DNA of 64,000 bases from Devosia epidermidihirudinis (GTDB lineage Bacteria > Pseudomonadota > Alphaproteobacteria > Rhizobiales > Devosiaceae). Where the stretch lies: NCBI RefSeq assembly GCF_000971295.1, contig NZ_LANJ01000016.1, positions 248,001 through 312,000 of the forward strand, in the 5' to 3' direction. Position 1 is the stretch's first letter. Every line of letters starts with the position of its first letter. A program made the translations under genes and the position numbers. Below, in pieces: positions 20,042 through 29,419 of this stretch. Below the pieces are notes generated by a model, which had not been told where the DNA came from, did no database searches, and worked only from the letters and a program-made list of their open reading frames with translations.

Positions 20042-20812
20042 ATGGCCATGACCGAGGCGCGCGAGACAACCCATTTCGGCGAGCAGACCGTGGCGATGGA
20101 CGACAAGCAGAGCATGGTCAACGCCGTGTTCCACAATGTCGCCGACCGCTATGACCTGATGAACGACCTGATGAGCGTGGGTGTTCACCGCCTCTGGAAG
20201 GACGCCATGGTCAATGAACTGGCGCCGCCCAAGACCGGATCGCGCCCCTATCGCGTGCTCGACATGGCGGGCGGCACCGGCGATATCGGCGAGCGCATCA
20301 TCAATGCCTCGGTCGGTTATGCCGAAGTGGTGGTCTCCGACATCAATACCGACATGCTGCGCGTCGGCGCCGAGCGCGCCAAATCCTGGCGCTATCCGGC
20401 CCAGGCAAGCTTTGTTGAAGCCAATGCCGAAGAGCTGCCCTTTGAGGACAACAGCTTTGACGCCTACACAATCGCCTTCGGCATTCGCAATGTGCCGCGC
20501 ATCCAGAAGGCGCTGAACGAGGCCCATCGCGTGCTCAAGCGCGGCGGCCGCATTCTGGTGCTGGAGTTTTCTCAGGTCGACGTGCCCGGCTTTGACGCGT
20601 TCTACCGCGCCTATTCCGACAATGTCATTCCGCCCATGGGCAAGGTCGTCACCGGCGATTCCCAGCCCTACCAGTACTTCATCGAATCGATCCGCAAGTT
20701 CCCCAACCCGGCCCTGTTCACCTCGATGCTCGTCGAAGCCGGCTTCAAACGCGCCAAGCACACCTCCTTCACCGGCAACATCGCGACACTGTTCTCCGGC
20801 TGGAAGATTTGA
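20042..20812 (+). CDS. ubiE: Ubiquinone/menaquinone C-methyltransferase UbiE
   Basis: The protein has 256 residues. [24 protein letters not shown] is the UbiE motif [15 protein letters not shown] is the SAM-binding loop, and [32 protein letters not shown] carries motif II. It methylates the benzoquinol ring during ubiquinone synthesis. Methionines at 20042, 20048 and 20096 are candidate starts. Of these, 20042 gives an N terminus like other alphaproteobacterial UbiE proteins. It is followed by ubiB, with a palindromic repeat between them. Confidence 0.97.
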   Translation: MAMTEARETTHFGEQTVAMDDKQSMVNAVFHNVADRYDLMNDLMSVGVHRLWKDAMVNELAPPKTGSRPYRVLDMAGGTGDIGERIINASVGYAEVVVSDINTDMLRVGAERAKSWRYPAQASFVEANAEELPFEDNSFDAYTIAFGIRNVPRIQKALNEAHRVLKRGGRILVLEFSQVDVPGFDAFYRAYSDNVIPPMGKVVTGDSQPYQYFIESIRKFPNPALFTSMLVEAGFKRAKHTSFTGNIATLFSGWKI

Positions 20813-20835
20813 TGAGCGTGCGGGCTGCCCACCGA

Positions 20836-20904
20836 GTCATTCCCGCGAAAGCGGGAATCTCCCTTCGGTCGAGCAAGAGGGATTCCCGCTTTCGCGGGAA
20901 TGAC
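20836..20904. repeat. 24-bp perfect inverted repeat, family C
   Basis: GTCATTCCCGCGAAAGCGGG plus AATC, and its exact complement, are separated by 21 bases. It lies between ubiE and ubiB and would form a very stable hairpin in the transcript. It is related to 1173-1212. Confidence 0.85.
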
Positions 20905-20942
20905 GCCCTGCTGATGAGTGCCGACGGCTTCGAGACCATTTC

Positions 20943-22499
20943 ATGCTGATTTCTGCGTATTTTCGTTTGGCTCGGGCTGGCTATGTGTTGGCGCGCGAGG
21001 GTGCGCTGTCCATGGTGTCGACCAAGGGGCTGCCGCCGGCTTTGGCGCCGCTCCGGCTCGGTATCTGGTTTGGCCGGCTGATCGAGCGGCCCAGTGTGCG
21101 CAAGACCGGCCATGTTGAACGCCTGACCAAGGCGCTGAACCTTTTGGGCCCTACCTATGTCAAATTCGGCCAGACACTGGCCACGCGCCCCGACGTTGTT
21201 GGTCCTGCCATCGCCAATGACCTGGCGGGGCTGCAGGATCGCATGGACCCGTTCGATGCGGCGCTGGTGCCGGCCATTCTCGAAGAGGCGCTGGGCCCCA
21301 AGGCGGCCGAACTGACCGAGATGAGCCCGCCGATCGCGGCGGCCTCCATTGCGCAGGTGCATCGTGCCAAGTTGCGTCCGGCGTCTGGTCTTTCCAGAAC
21401 CGTCGCGGTGAAAATCCTTCGCCCCGGCGTGGCGGACCGCTTCATGTCCGATATCGAGAGTTTTTACGCGGCAGCGGGGCTGGCCGAGCGTTTCGTGCGA
21501 TCCACCCAGCGCCTGCGCCCCACAGAAGTGGTCGAAACGCTCGACCGCTCGGCACGACTGGAGCTGGACCTGCGGCTTGAGGCTGCCTCGATTTCCGAGA
21601 TGGCCGAGAACATCAAGGACGACGAAGGTTTCGTCATTCCTGATGTCAGCTGGGACCATGTTGCCCAAAACGTTCTGACCACCACCTGGGTCGACGGTAT
21701 CCCGATCCGCGATCATGCCGCGCTCGATGCGGCTGGGGTCGATCGTAAGAAGCTTGCGGCGACGCTGCTGCAGAGCTTTCTGCGCCACGCCATTCGCGAC
21801 GGCTTCTTCCATGCCGACATGCATCCGGGCAATCTCTTCGCCGATCCGCGCACAGGCAACGTGATTGCCGTCGATTTCGGCATTATGGGGCGCATCAATC
21901 GCAAAGAACGGCGCTTCCTCGCCGATATTCTCTACGGCTTCATCACACGCAATTATCGTCTCGTGGCCGAGCGGCACTTCGATATCGGCTATGTGCCCAA
22001 GGATCAGTCGGTCGACGATTTCGCGCTGGCGATCCGCTCCATCGGCGAGCCGCTGCATGGCCGCACCGCGTCCGACATCTCGATGGCGCGCGTCCTGGGG
22101 CAGCTGTTCACCATCACCGATCTCTTTTCGATGCAGACCCGGCCCGAGCTGGTGCTGCTGCAGAAATCCATGGTGCTGGTGGAAGGCGTGGCCCGCGCGC
22201 TCGATCCCAACCTTGATATCTGGACCGTGGCCGAACCTGTTGTGGGTGATTGGCTGCGCAAGGAAGAAGGCCCCCTGGGCCGCATCGAAGACATCAAGGA
22301 TGGCTTCAAGGCCTTTACTGACGCCACCAGCCGCGTCCCGGTCATTCTGGCGCAGGCCGAACTGGCGCTCGCGGACTATCACGCCAACAAGGACCGTCCT
22401 CGCGACAAGCTGATGCGTCGCGCGCTGCTGGGCCTGATCATCATCGCTGGCGCGACCCTTCTTGCTGCGCTATGGCGTCTGCTCACCACCGCGCTCTAA
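20943..22499 (+). CDS. ubiB: UbiB family protein kinase-like ATPase for ubiquinone synthesis
   Basis: The protein has 518 residues. The ABC1/UbiB hallmarks are KFGQTLATRPD (KxGQ motif), the Ala-rich loop AAASIAQVHRAKL, the invariant Lys in VAVKILRPGV, and the catalytic HADMHPGNLF plus VDFGIMG (DFG). Two membrane segments close the C terminus (LLGLIIIAGATLLAALWRLL). Family members are atypical kinases with ATPase activity needed for ubiquinone assembly at the membrane. It lies about 130 bp after ubiE. In related genomes coaBC normally follows, but here a lipoprotein gene does. Confidence 0.96.
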   Translation: MLISAYFRLARAGYVLAREGALSMVSTKGLPPALAPLRLGIWFGRLIERPSVRKTGHVERLTKALNLLGPTYVKFGQTLATRPDVVGPAIANDLAGLQDRMDPFDAALVPAILEEALGPKAAELTEMSPPIAAASIAQVHRAKLRPASGLSRTVAVKILRPGVADRFMSDIESFYAAAGLAERFVRSTQRLRPTEVVETLDRSARLELDLRLEAASISEMAENIKDDEGFVIPDVSWDHVAQNVLTTTWVDGIPIRDHAALDAAGVDRKKLAATLLQSFLRHAIRDGFFHADMHPGNLFADPRTGNVIAVDFGIMGRINRKERRFLADILYGFITRNYRLVAERHFDIGYVPKDQSVDDFALAIRSIGEPLHGRTASDISMARVLGQLFTITDLFSMQTRPELVLLQKSMVLVEGVARALDPNLDIWTVAEPVVGDWLRKEEGPLGRIEDIKDGFKAFTDATSRVPVILAQAELALADYHANKDRPRDKLMRRALLGLIIIAGATLLAALWRLLTTAL

Positions 22500-22539
22500 A
22501 GCGCCCCATACACGCCGCCAACTTGCTGGGAGACAAAGC

Positions 22540-23145
22540 ATGGGCATCAAGATCATCGGCAAACTTGCCGCAACCCTGCTGCTCGGCGGCGCCCTTGCTG
22601 GATGCATCGACGCCAGTGTCGACGTTGAAGTCACCAGCGAGACCACGGCCAAAGCCACGGTGACCCAGATCATGGGGTCGGAAATCTATGAACTGATGAA
22701 GCAGGGCATGGAACAGGACGCTTCCGAAACCGGGGACGATGATTTCTGCAAAGACGGTGAGCTGACCGAGAACGAAGACGGCAGCGCGACCTGCGTCTTT
22801 ACCGAGGAAGGCGCTTTCGCCGACCTGACTTTTGGCGATGATACTCAGGCGGTGACGTTCACCTCTGCGGGTCCCGGACTTGTGCGCGTTGCGCTGCCGA
22901 CCGAAGAGATGCGCTCGTCAATCAATGCCGAAGAGGACATGGACGAAGAAAGCATGCAGATGATGGAGGCCTTCTTTACCGGCCATGCCATGACGCTGCG
23001 CTTTTCGGGCCTTGAAGTCACCGACACCAATATGACCCTGTCCGCCGACAAGACCTCGGCCGAAAAGGTCATCCCCTTTGTCGATCTCATCAAGGGCGAC
23101 GTCGAACTGCCTGACGAGATCTATGCCGTCGTGCGGGTCAAGTGA
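22540..23145 (+). CDS. Predicted lipoprotein of unknown function
   Basis: The 201-residue product begins [18 protein letters not shown] and has a lipobox LAGC with Cys at residue 22. GGGAGA lies about 7 bases before the ATG. The mature part is acidic, with an unusual Glu/Asp/Met-rich segment ([16 protein letters not shown]). Two cysteines may form a disulfide (DFCKDG and ATCVFT). The sequence resembles the soluble part of 'LppM'-like proteins only in general layout and no family is claimed. Its stop overlaps the dut start (TGATG), so the two are probably translated together. Confidence 0.75.
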   Translation: MGIKIIGKLAATLLLGGALAGCIDASVDVEVTSETTAKATVTQIMGSEIYELMKQGMEQDASETGDDDFCKDGELTENEDGSATCVFTEEGAFADLTFGDDTQAVTFTSAGPGLVRVALPTEEMRSSINAEEDMDEESMQMMEAFFTGHAMTLRFSGLEVTDTNMTLSADKTSAEKVIPFVDLIKGDVELPDEIYAVVRVK

Positions 23146-23606
23146 TGACGGCTCCACTGTCTATTGACCTAGTCTGGCTGCCCCATGGCACGGGCCTGGC
23201 CGTGCCGGCTCAGCAGACCGCTAGCGCTGCCGGCATGGATATGACGGCAGCGATTGCCGAGGGTGTCGAGCTGGTTTTGCAGCCTGGCCACCGCGCGCTG
23301 GTGCCGTGTGGCTTTGCCATGGCGCTGCCGCTTGGCTACGAGGCCCAGGTGCGCCCGCGCTCCGGGCTGGCGGTCAAATTTGGCATCACCGTGCTCAATG
23401 CACCGGGCACGATCGACGCCGATTATCGCGGCGAGGTCATGGTGCCGCTGATCAATCTGGGTCAGGATGCCTTTACCGTGCGGCGGGGCGACCGGATTGC
23501 CCAGATGGTCATTGCGCCCGTCACTGCCGCCCAGTTTTTGGTGAAGGACGCACTTGATGCAACAGAACGCGGCAGCAACGGCTTCGGCTCAACCGGTCAT
23601 CGCTAG
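23145..23606 (+). CDS. dut: dUTP diphosphatase
   Basis: The 153-residue product is a homotrimeric dUTPase. The five motifs are visible: AGMDMTA (I), [12 protein letters not shown] (II), [23 protein letters not shown] (III), [13 protein letters not shown] (IV) and the Gly-rich C-terminal arm [11 protein letters not shown] (V). It hydrolyses dUTP to dUMP, keeping uracil out of DNA and supplying thymidylate synthesis. The ATG at 23145 overlaps the preceding stop, and a GTG one codon earlier is less likely. Its 3' end overlaps the next gene by about 50 bp. Confidence 0.97.
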   Translation: MTAPLSIDLVWLPHGTGLAVPAQQTASAAGMDMTAAIAEGVELVLQPGHRALVPCGFAMALPLGYEAQVRPRSGLAVKFGITVLNAPGTIDADYRGEVMVPLINLGQDAFTVRRGDRIAQMVIAPVTAAQFLVKDALDATERGSNGFGSTGHR

Positions 23607-24330
23607 GCTTCACCGCATCTGCGTGCTGGCGCTGGCCCTTGTGCTGGCGCTGGCGGCGCCCACGCTTGCGGGCGATCGGGCGTCGCTCAATGTGTTGGGC
23701 TATTCCGAAGACGGAGACTATTTCGCCTTCGAGGAATTTGGCATCCAGGACGGCTCAGGCTTTGCCTATGCCAATATCTATCTCATCGACATCGCTAGGG
23801 ACCAATGGGTCAAGGGCACGCCCATCAAGGTGCAGGCCGAAACCGAGGAGCGCTCGCTGGCGGCCGTGCGGGCCGAGGCGACCGAATTGTTCGCCCCTCT
23901 GCAGGCCAAGCACGCCATCGGTGAGCCCGCCGACCTCTTGGCCGTGATCGGCGATGGTGTGGCCGACAATGACGGCAGCGAGCTGGCCTTTGGCGCCATC
24001 GGCTATATGGGCCCCGGCTCGACCCAAGGCGCCTATCAGCTCAAGCTCGACACCTTCGATATTCCGGCCAATGCCAATTGCCAGCCTTTCGAGGGCGATC
24101 CGCTGCGCGGCTTTGCGCTCAGCCTCACCGAGGATGGCAAAACGGTCGAATTGCATCGCGACACGACCCTGCCTGCCTCGCGCCGCTGCACGGTCACCTA
24201 TCGCCTCTATGGCGTTGCCGTGCCGTTCCCCGGCTGGTCCATCGAGCGTGGCGTCGCGATCATCTCGGCCTATTCCTATGGCTTTGAAGGTCCCGACCGT
24301 CGCTTTCTGGTGGTTCCTCTTGGCCGCTGA
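23557..24330 (+). CDS. DUF2259 family secreted protein
   Basis: The 257-residue product starts inside dut at an ATG ([10 protein letters not shown]). The hydrophobic stretch [17 protein letters not shown], about residues 27-43, is a signal peptide with a long N-region. The mature part begins [38 protein letters not shown], the DUF2259 signature. Family members are predicted periplasmic and of unknown function. The overlap with dut on one side and with the ThiF-like gene on the other points to a tightly packed operon. The start could also be an internal codon nearer the signal peptide. Confidence 0.8.
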   Translation: MQQNAAATASAQPVIARLHRICVLALALVLALAAPTLAGDRASLNVLGYSEDGDYFAFEEFGIQDGSGFAYANIYLIDIARDQWVKGTPIKVQAETEERSLAAVRAEATELFAPLQAKHAIGEPADLLAVIGDGVADNDGSELAFGAIGYMGPGSTQGAYQLKLDTFDIPANANCQPFEGDPLRGFALSLTEDGKTVELHRDTTLPASRRCTVTYRLYGVAVPFPGWSIERGVAIISAYSYGFEGPDRRFLVVPLGR

Positions 24331-25045
24331 TCCGCTCTCGCGCGACGAGATCACCCGCTATAGCCGCCACCTCGTGCTCAAGGGTATGGGCGGCGGTGGC
24401 CAACAGGCGCTGAAGGCAGCGCGCGTACTGGTGGTGGGGGCAGGGGGGCTCGGCAGTCCCGTCATCGCCTATCTTGCGGCAGCAGGGGTCGGCACGCTGG
24501 GGGTGGTCGATCACGACACGGTCTCGCTCTCCAATCTGCAGCGCCAGATGATCCACACCACTGAGAGCGTTGGTGTGAGCAAGGCCGACAGCGCCGGGCG
24601 TTTCGTCGCTGCGCTCAATCCGCATGTCGCGATGATGGTTCATGCCGAGCGGCTGACGGCAGACAATGCCGGGGCAATTCTTGGGGGTTACGATCTCGTG
24701 CTCGATGGCACGGACAATCTCGCCACCCGCCGCATCGTCGCGGCGTCGGCAGCGACACTTGGGCTTCCACTGGTCTCTGGCGCCGTCTCGATGTTTGATG
24801 GCCAGGTCACCGTTTTTGCCCCCGGCGGGCCCGCCTTCGATGCGCTCTATCCTGCCGAAGCTGACGATGCCGATCTGCCCAGCTGCGAAGCCACCGGCAT
24901 TTTGGGGCCGCTGGTCGGCGTCATCGGCACGTTGATGGCGATGGAAGCCATCAAGCTGATCACCGGCATCGGCACGCCGCTGATTGGCCGAGTGCTGACC
25001 TATGACGGCAAAGACTCGCGTTTTTCCGAGTTCAGTTACTCGTAA
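24320..25045 (+). CDS. ThiF/MoeB/HesA family adenylyltransferase-like protein
   Basis: The frame begins at a TTG (24320) overlapping the DUF2259 stop. It gives about 241 residues: DEITRYSRHLVLKG (family opening), the nucleotide loop VLVVGAGGLGSPV, LSNLQRQ with the Arg of the active site, and DGTDNLATR. Such proteins adenylate the C terminus of a ubiquitin-like sulfur carrier (MoaD or ThiS). The C-terminal CxxC zinc pair usual in MoeB and ThiF is missing, and the protein ends FSEFSYS. Only one Cys is seen in the conserved LPSCEATG segment. Identity within the family cannot be settled. No ATG upstream keeps the conserved opening. Confidence 0.82.
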   Translation: MAADPLSRDEITRYSRHLVLKGMGGGGQQALKAARVLVVGAGGLGSPVIAYLAAAGVGTLGVVDHDTVSLSNLQRQMIHTTESVGVSKADSAGRFVAALNPHVAMMVHAERLTADNAGAILGGYDLVLDGTDNLATRRIVAASAATLGLPLVSGAVSMFDGQVTVFAPGGPAFDALYPAEADDADLPSCEATGILGPLVGVIGTLMAMEAIKLITGIGTPLIGRVLTYDGKDSRFSEFSYS

Positions 25046-25107
25046 ATTCGCTGCCAACCGGCCCTGCAAGCCGGTGATGGCACCAGCCTGCAGGGATCCT
25101 TGCAGGA

Positions 25108-25830
25108 TTAGAATTTGTAGTTCAGGCCAACTTTGACCGTGTGCGCCGACAGGTCGTAGTCGTAGTTCCAGTCACTGCCATTGTAGACGCCGGATGCGGT
25201 GGCCGATCCGAAATTGAGATAGGAATATTCGAGCTTGGCGCTCCACTGCTCGCTAAAGGCATATTCCACGCCCGCGCCCAGCGTATAGCCAACCAAAAGC
25301 CCCCCCGTTGTTGCATTGATCAGGCCGCCTCCGCAGGCGCCGACATCACAATTGTCGTCGACCCTGCCCTTGGCGCCTGTCAATGCCAGGCCAGCCTTGG
25401 CATAGATCAGTGCCTTATCGGCCGTGACGCCCAGACGACCGGCAAGCGAGGCGTAGAGGCCGCCATTGATTGAGGCAAGCGTGTCGATCGGGCTGTCGGG
25501 CTGGGGTGTCGTGCCATCAAGACCCAGATAGCTCACTTCGCCCTCCACACCCAGAACGAAAGCGCCATGCTGCGCATTGTAGCCCAGCGTCAGACCGGCC
25601 AGCGCGCCCCGCGAATTGACGCCGAAAACCTCGCCGCCCAAATTGTATCCGTCGACATCGGTGAAGTCCGAAGCGCCCCAGCCATAGCCCAGAAAGGCGC
25701 CCGCATAGGCGCCGGACCAATCATAGACATATTGGTCGGCCGCAGCCGCCGGAGCGACATAGATGTCGGCGGCAGCAACGCTGCTCGTTGCGCCAGCCAG
25801 CAAGGCCGCTACCAGTAAGAATTTTTGCAT
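25108..25830 (-). CDS. Omp25/Omp31-like outer membrane beta-barrel protein
   Basis: The 240-residue protein has a signal peptide (MQKFLLVAALLAGATSSVAA, cleaved before ADIY). WSGAYAGAFLGYGWG opens the barrel, typical of rhizobial Omp25/31 proteins. Alternating hydrophobic strands end in the C-terminal Phe (VGLNYKF) recognised by the BAM machine. Two cysteines in the NCDVGACGGG loop may be bonded. It is a small porin-type structural protein of the outer membrane. A palindrome of about 20 bp (25087-25106) sits directly after the stop and may serve as the 3' end for both convergent genes. Confidence 0.88.
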   Translation of the reverse strand: MQKFLLVAALLAGATSSVAAADIYVAPAAAADQYVYDWSGAYAGAFLGYGWGASDFTDVDGYNLGGEVFGVNSRGALAGLTLGYNAQHGAFVLGVEGEVSYLGLDGTTPQPDSPIDTLASINGGLYASLAGRLGVTADKALIYAKAGLALTGAKGRVDDNCDVGACGGGLINATTGGLLVGYTLGAGVEYAFSEQWSAKLEYSYLNFGSATASGVYNGSDWNYDYDLSAHTVKVGLNYKF

Positions 25831-25966
25831 TGTTCAACCCTCGATAATTGCGAGGGGAGGATGGTTGGACGTATCAGTCCGCGCATCATTCATATGAATG
25901 AGCGCCATCGCGACGAAACGGCGCTGTGTCCCGATGAACACAGCGCACTTGCGGGAGTGTCAGCCT

Positions 25967-27193
25967 CTAAGCGTCGGGGTGCTTGAACACGAGCGCGGCG
26001 TTGGTGCCGCCGAAGCCGAACGAATTGCTCAGCACCACGCCCAGATCGACATTGTCCTGGCGCTCGCGAAGGATTGGCATGTCGGCAAAGGCGGGGTCGA
26101 GATTGTCGATATTGGCGCTCTGGGCGATGAAGCGGTGCTTCATCATCAGGATCGAATAGATCGATTCATGCACGCCCGTCGCACCCTGGCTGTGGCCGGT
26201 CAGCGACTTGGTCGCCGAGATCGGCGGGCAGGCGCCTTCATTGCCGAACACGGCACGGATCGCTTCGATTTCCTTGAGGTCGCCCACAGGGGTCGAGGTC
26301 GCGTGCGGATTGATATAGTCGATCTTGCCTTTGACATTGGCCAGCGCCATGCGCATGCAGCGCTCGGCGCCTTCGCCCGATGGGGCAACCATGTCCAGGC
26401 CATCCGAGGTCGCGCCATAGCCGACCAGCTCGGCCCAGATCTTGGCGCCGCGTGCCTTGGCGTGTTCGTATTCCTCGAGCACCAGAACACCCGCGCCGCC
26501 GGAAATGACAAAGCCATCGCGGGCCGCATCATAGCAGCGCGAGGCAACCTCTGGCGTTGCGTTGAAGTCCGAGCTCATCGCGCCCATGGCGTCGAACAGG
26601 TTCGACAGCGTCCAGTCGAGATCTTCGTGGCCGCCGGCAAACACGATGTCCTGCTTGCCCAGCATGATCTGCTCCATGCCATTGCCGATGCAATGCTTGG
26701 AGGTCGCGCAGGCGGCGGTGATCGTATAGTTCACGCCCTTGATGCCGAAGGCGGTTGCGAGAGTAGCCGAGGCCGTCGAGCCCATGGCCTTTGGCACGGC
26801 CAGCGGCCCAATGCGCTTGGGGCTGAGCTTTTCGCGGGTGATGTCAGCGGCTTCGACGATGGTGCGGGTCGATGCGCCACCCGAACCCATCACGATGCCG
26901 GTGCGTGGATTGGAAATGTCTGATTCTTCGAGGCCCGCATCGGCAATCGCCTGCTGCATTGCCAGATAGTTCCAGGCCGCGCCCTTGCCCATAAAACGGG
27001 TAACGCGACGGTCGAGCAGCTCGAACGGGTCGAGGCGTGGATCACCCTTGACCTGGCTGCGGAAGCCAAGGTCGGCATAGTCCTGTGCAAACACAATGCC
27101 TGGCTTGGCATTGCGCAAGCTCTCAGTGACCTCGTCCAGCGAATTGCCGATCGAGGAAATGATACCCATGCCGGTGACGACAACTCGTCTCAT
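25967..27193 (-). CDS. fabB: Beta-ketoacyl-ACP synthase I
   Basis: The 408-residue product starts [17 protein letters not shown]. The catalytic Cys lies in [12 protein letters not shown], with His in [11 protein letters not shown] and His in TKSLTGHS, the condensing-enzyme triad. It elongates acyl chains and, with FabA, makes the unsaturated series. It sits 87 bp after fabA on the same strand, the standard unsaturated-fatty-acid pair. The upstream in-frame ATG at 27247 adds an unlikely 18 residues. The length and the TAACATSK pattern favour FabB over FabF. Confidence 0.95.
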   Translation of the reverse strand: MRRVVVTGMGIISSIGNSLDEVTESLRNAKPGIVFAQDYADLGFRSQVKGDPRLDPFELLDRRVTRFMGKGAAWNYLAMQQAIADAGLEESDISNPRTGIVMGSGGASTRTIVEAADITREKLSPKRIGPLAVPKAMGSTASATLATAFGIKGVNYTITAACATSKHCIGNGMEQIMLGKQDIVFAGGHEDLDWTLSNLFDAMGAMSSDFNATPEVASRCYDAARDGFVISGGAGVLVLEEYEHAKARGAKIWAELVGYGATSDGLDMVAPSGEGAERCMRMALANVKGKIDYINPHATSTPVGDLKEIEAIRAVFGNEGACPPISATKSLTGHSQGATGVHESIYSILMMKHRFIAQSANIDNLDPAFADMPILRERQDNVDLGVVLSNSFGFGGTNAALVFKHPDA

Positions 27194-27280
27194 CTTGGCC
27201 TCGTTCTGTCGTCTGATGGGCGCCCAGTCCGGGCGCCGCGTCTTCATTAATGCTTTGCGAAAGCGTCAAAAATTGGCGCT

Positions 27281-27811
27281 TTAGGCGCTCTTCTGGTCCG
27301 CCAGCTGGCTATCGGTGAACAGGCCAACCCGCAGGTCCTTCGCCTCATAGATCACCTTGCCGTCTGCCTTGACCCAGCCATCAGCAATACCAAGCGTCAG
27401 ACGTGAGCGCATCACGCGCTTGAGGTCGATACCGTATTCTACCAGCTTGACGTCATCGGTCACCTGGCCGGTGAACTTGATTTCGCCACCCAGGGCGCGG
27501 CCCTTGCCGGGCTGGCCGATCCAGGAGAGGAAAAAGCCGGTCATCTGCCAGACGGCGTCAAGACCCAGGCACCCAGGCATGACCGGATCGCCAATGAAGT
27601 GGCATTTGAAGAACCACAGGTCCGGATTGACGTCGAGCTCGGCACGCACCTGGCCCTTGCCATAGGCGCCGCCCGTTTCGTCGATGCGGGTGATGCGATC
27701 AAACATCAGCATTGGCGGGGCTGGCAGACGGGCATCGCCCTGTCCCGGCAATTCGCCACGACCATGTGCCAGCAGTTCTTCATACCCAAACGCATTTTGC
27801 CGATCGGCCAT
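27281..27811 (-). CDS. fabA: 3-hydroxydecanoyl-ACP dehydratase/isomerase FabA
   Basis: The product has 176 residues from the ATG at 27811, with GAGGTG just upstream. The hot-dog fold signature [19 protein letters not shown] supplies the catalytic His and Asp. [10 protein letters not shown] and [14 protein letters not shown] also match FabA. It dehydrates 3-hydroxydecanoyl-ACP and isomerises the product to cis-3-decenoyl-ACP, the branch point to unsaturated fatty acids. It is divergent from irr and followed by fabB, a gene order typical of Rhizobiales. A perfect 12-bp palindrome lies 17 bases upstream of its start. Confidence 0.97.
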   Translation of the reverse strand: MADRQNAFGYEELLAHGRGELPGQGDARLPAPPMLMFDRITRIDETGGAYGKGQVRAELDVNPDLWFFKCHFIGDPVMPGCLGLDAVWQMTGFFLSWIGQPGKGRALGGEIKFTGQVTDDVKLVEYGIDLKRVMRSRLTLGIADGWVKADGKVIYEAKDLRVGLFTDSQLADQKSA

Positions 27812-27827
27812 GCACCACACCTCGGTT

Positions 27828-27839
27828 AACCCTAGGGTT
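27828..27839. promoter_or_regulatory. 12-bp palindrome in the fabA-irr divergent region
   Basis: AACCCTAGGGTT is perfectly self-complementary and lies 17 bases before the fabA start codon, within its likely leader or core promoter. It could be an operator for fabA-fabB. No regulator is assigned. Confidence 0.45.
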
Positions 27840-27997
27840 TGTCTCGTATAGGGGCTGCAAACGGGGGTCAAGTCGGCGCCCCTCGGCCTTTGGACGCACC
27901 TGTGCGCCTGCGGCAGCTGTGCCGCTTGTATGAAAATCGTGCCATAGTTATAAGGATTGCAGGAATTCCGGCCCTTTTTGTATTCTACAAGGACCCA

Positions 27998-28444
27998 ATG
28001 TCAGATCGTACCCAGACCGCCCGGTCGCTTCCGTCGCGCAAACCATGCCTCACGGCAGTCCTGCGCATGGCCGGTCTTCGCCCGACCCGACAGCGCGTTG
28101 CGCTGGCTGAATTGCTGTTTGGCGGCCCTCATCGCCATGTGAGTGCCGAACAGCTGCACGGCGAAGCCAACGACGCCAGCGTCAATGTTTCCCTGGCCAC
28201 CATATACAATACGCTGCATCAGTTTCATGAAGCTGGCCTGCTGCGCGAAGTGGCCGTGGACGCGTCCCGCTCCTATTTCGACACCGATACCTCCGACCAC
28301 CACCATTTTTATGTGGAAGACGAGCAGCGGATGATCGATATCCCGGCTTCCTCGGTCGAGTTCCTCACCCTGCCAGAGCCCCCCAAGGGCATGATGGTGA
28401 GCCATGTCGACGTGGTGATCCGCGTGCGCAAGGCGCAAGGCTAA
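27998..28444 (+). CDS. irr: Iron response regulator Irr (Fur family)
   Basis: The 148-residue product has the Irr-type winged helix ([49 protein letters not shown]). The metal/haem region [20 protein letters not shown] with its triple His is diagnostic of Irr. It responds to haem and represses or activates iron genes in Rhizobiales. The N-terminal haem regulatory Cys-Pro motif of Bradyrhizobium Irr is not present; the equivalent position reads KPCLTAVL. The ATG at 27998 has AAGGAC eight bases upstream. It is divergent from fabA. Confidence 0.94.
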   Translation: MSDRTQTARSLPSRKPCLTAVLRMAGLRPTRQRVALAELLFGGPHRHVSAEQLHGEANDASVNVSLATIYNTLHQFHEAGLLREVAVDASRSYFDTDTSDHHHFYVEDEQRMIDIPASSVEFLTLPEPPKGMMVSHVDVVIRVRKAQG

Positions 28445-28462
28445 TCAGGTTTTCTCAAATGC

Positions 28463-28499
28463 AAACTGCCCGCCCGTTTTCAAACGGGGCGGGCAGTTT
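28463..28499. terminator. Bidirectional hairpin between irr and aqpZ
   Basis: AAACTGCCCGCC-CGTTTT pairs with AAACGG-GGCGGGCAGTTT. The A and T ends let it act for either strand. It sits between the convergent stops of irr and aqpZ. Confidence 0.8.
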
Positions 28500-28518
28500 C
28501 GTTTCTTGCCGCCTGAGA

Positions 28519-29178
28519 TCAGACCTTGAGGATCTTGGCGCGATAGAGCAGGCCGCCGATGGCGCCGCCCACCAGTGGGGCAACGATGAACAGCCAGAGC
28601 TGGGCCAGCGCATTGCCGCCGACCAGCAGGGCTGGGCCGAAGCTACGCGCAGGGTTGACCGAAACGCCGGTGATCTTGATGCCGACGAGGTGGATGGCAA
28701 CCAGCGTCAGGCCGATGGCGAGGCCAGCAAAGCCGGGCGACGACTTTTCGCCGGTGGAGCCAAGGATCACGACGACGAAGATCGCGGTGAAGACGATTTC
28801 AAAGATCAGGGCCGAGATCAGCGAGTAACCGCCGCCATAGCCTTCGCCCCAGCCATTGACGCCAAGCCCGCTGGCATTGCTGCCGGCAATGGCGAGGATG
28901 ATCAGCGCGCCGACCAGTGCGCCGGCAAACTGGGCAACCCAGTACTGCACCATTTCATTGGCCGACATGCGGTTGTCCAGAAATGCGCCGAGGCTGACCG
29001 CCGGGTTGATGTGGCAGCCCGAAATTGGCCCGATGCCGTAAGCCATGGCCACGATCGCCAGACCAAATGCCAGGGCGAAGCCAACTTGGCCAATAGCCTC
29101 GCCGCCAAACACCACTGAGCCACAGCCAAACAAAACCAGCACGCCCGTGCCGATGAATTCTGCAACAAGTTTATTCAT
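28519..29178 (-). CDS. aqpZ: Aquaporin Z
   Basis: The 219-residue product has six membrane helices and two half-helices with NPA boxes (CHINPAVSLGAFL and VSVNPARSFGPALL). The Arg after the second box (NPARS) is the selectivity-filter residue of water-selective channels. The opening MNKLVAEFIGTGVLVLFGCG is the usual AqpZ start, so the ATG at 29178 is chosen. It passes water across the inner membrane. Single gene, convergent with irr. Confidence 0.95.
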   Translation of the reverse strand: MNKLVAEFIGTGVLVLFGCGSVVFGGEAIGQVGFALAFGLAIVAMAYGIGPISGCHINPAVSLGAFLDNRMSANEMVQYWVAQFAGALVGALIILAIAGSNASGLGVNGWGEGYGGGYSLISALIFEIVFTAIFVVVILGSTGEKSSPGFAGLAIGLTLVAIHLVGIKITGVSVNPARSFGPALLVGGNALAQLWLFIVAPLVGGAIGGLLYRAKILKV

Positions 29179-29419
29179 AGCCCCTATCGCCCTCCAGAAC
29201 GACTTCCCAAACGCCCCGATTCGCTTGGGCGCAAAGTGAAGTTTTATGCGAGGACTCGTTTGGCGCAAGCAGGATAATGGCGCGGCAAATATAGGGCGCA
29301 TGGAACACCGCCGTCTGGCGTCGAGGACTTGGGTGGGTGCCGTCTCGCGTTAATACGTAGGTGTTTGATTACTATTCAGAATCCGCCAATGTGTCATGTA
29401 TTGCGCATGGAGGTCTGTC

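Noticed and set aside
20769..22382. 537-residue frame on the minus strand opposite ubiE-ubiB
   Set aside because: It is a shadow of ubiB; the plus strand carries all UbiB motifs.
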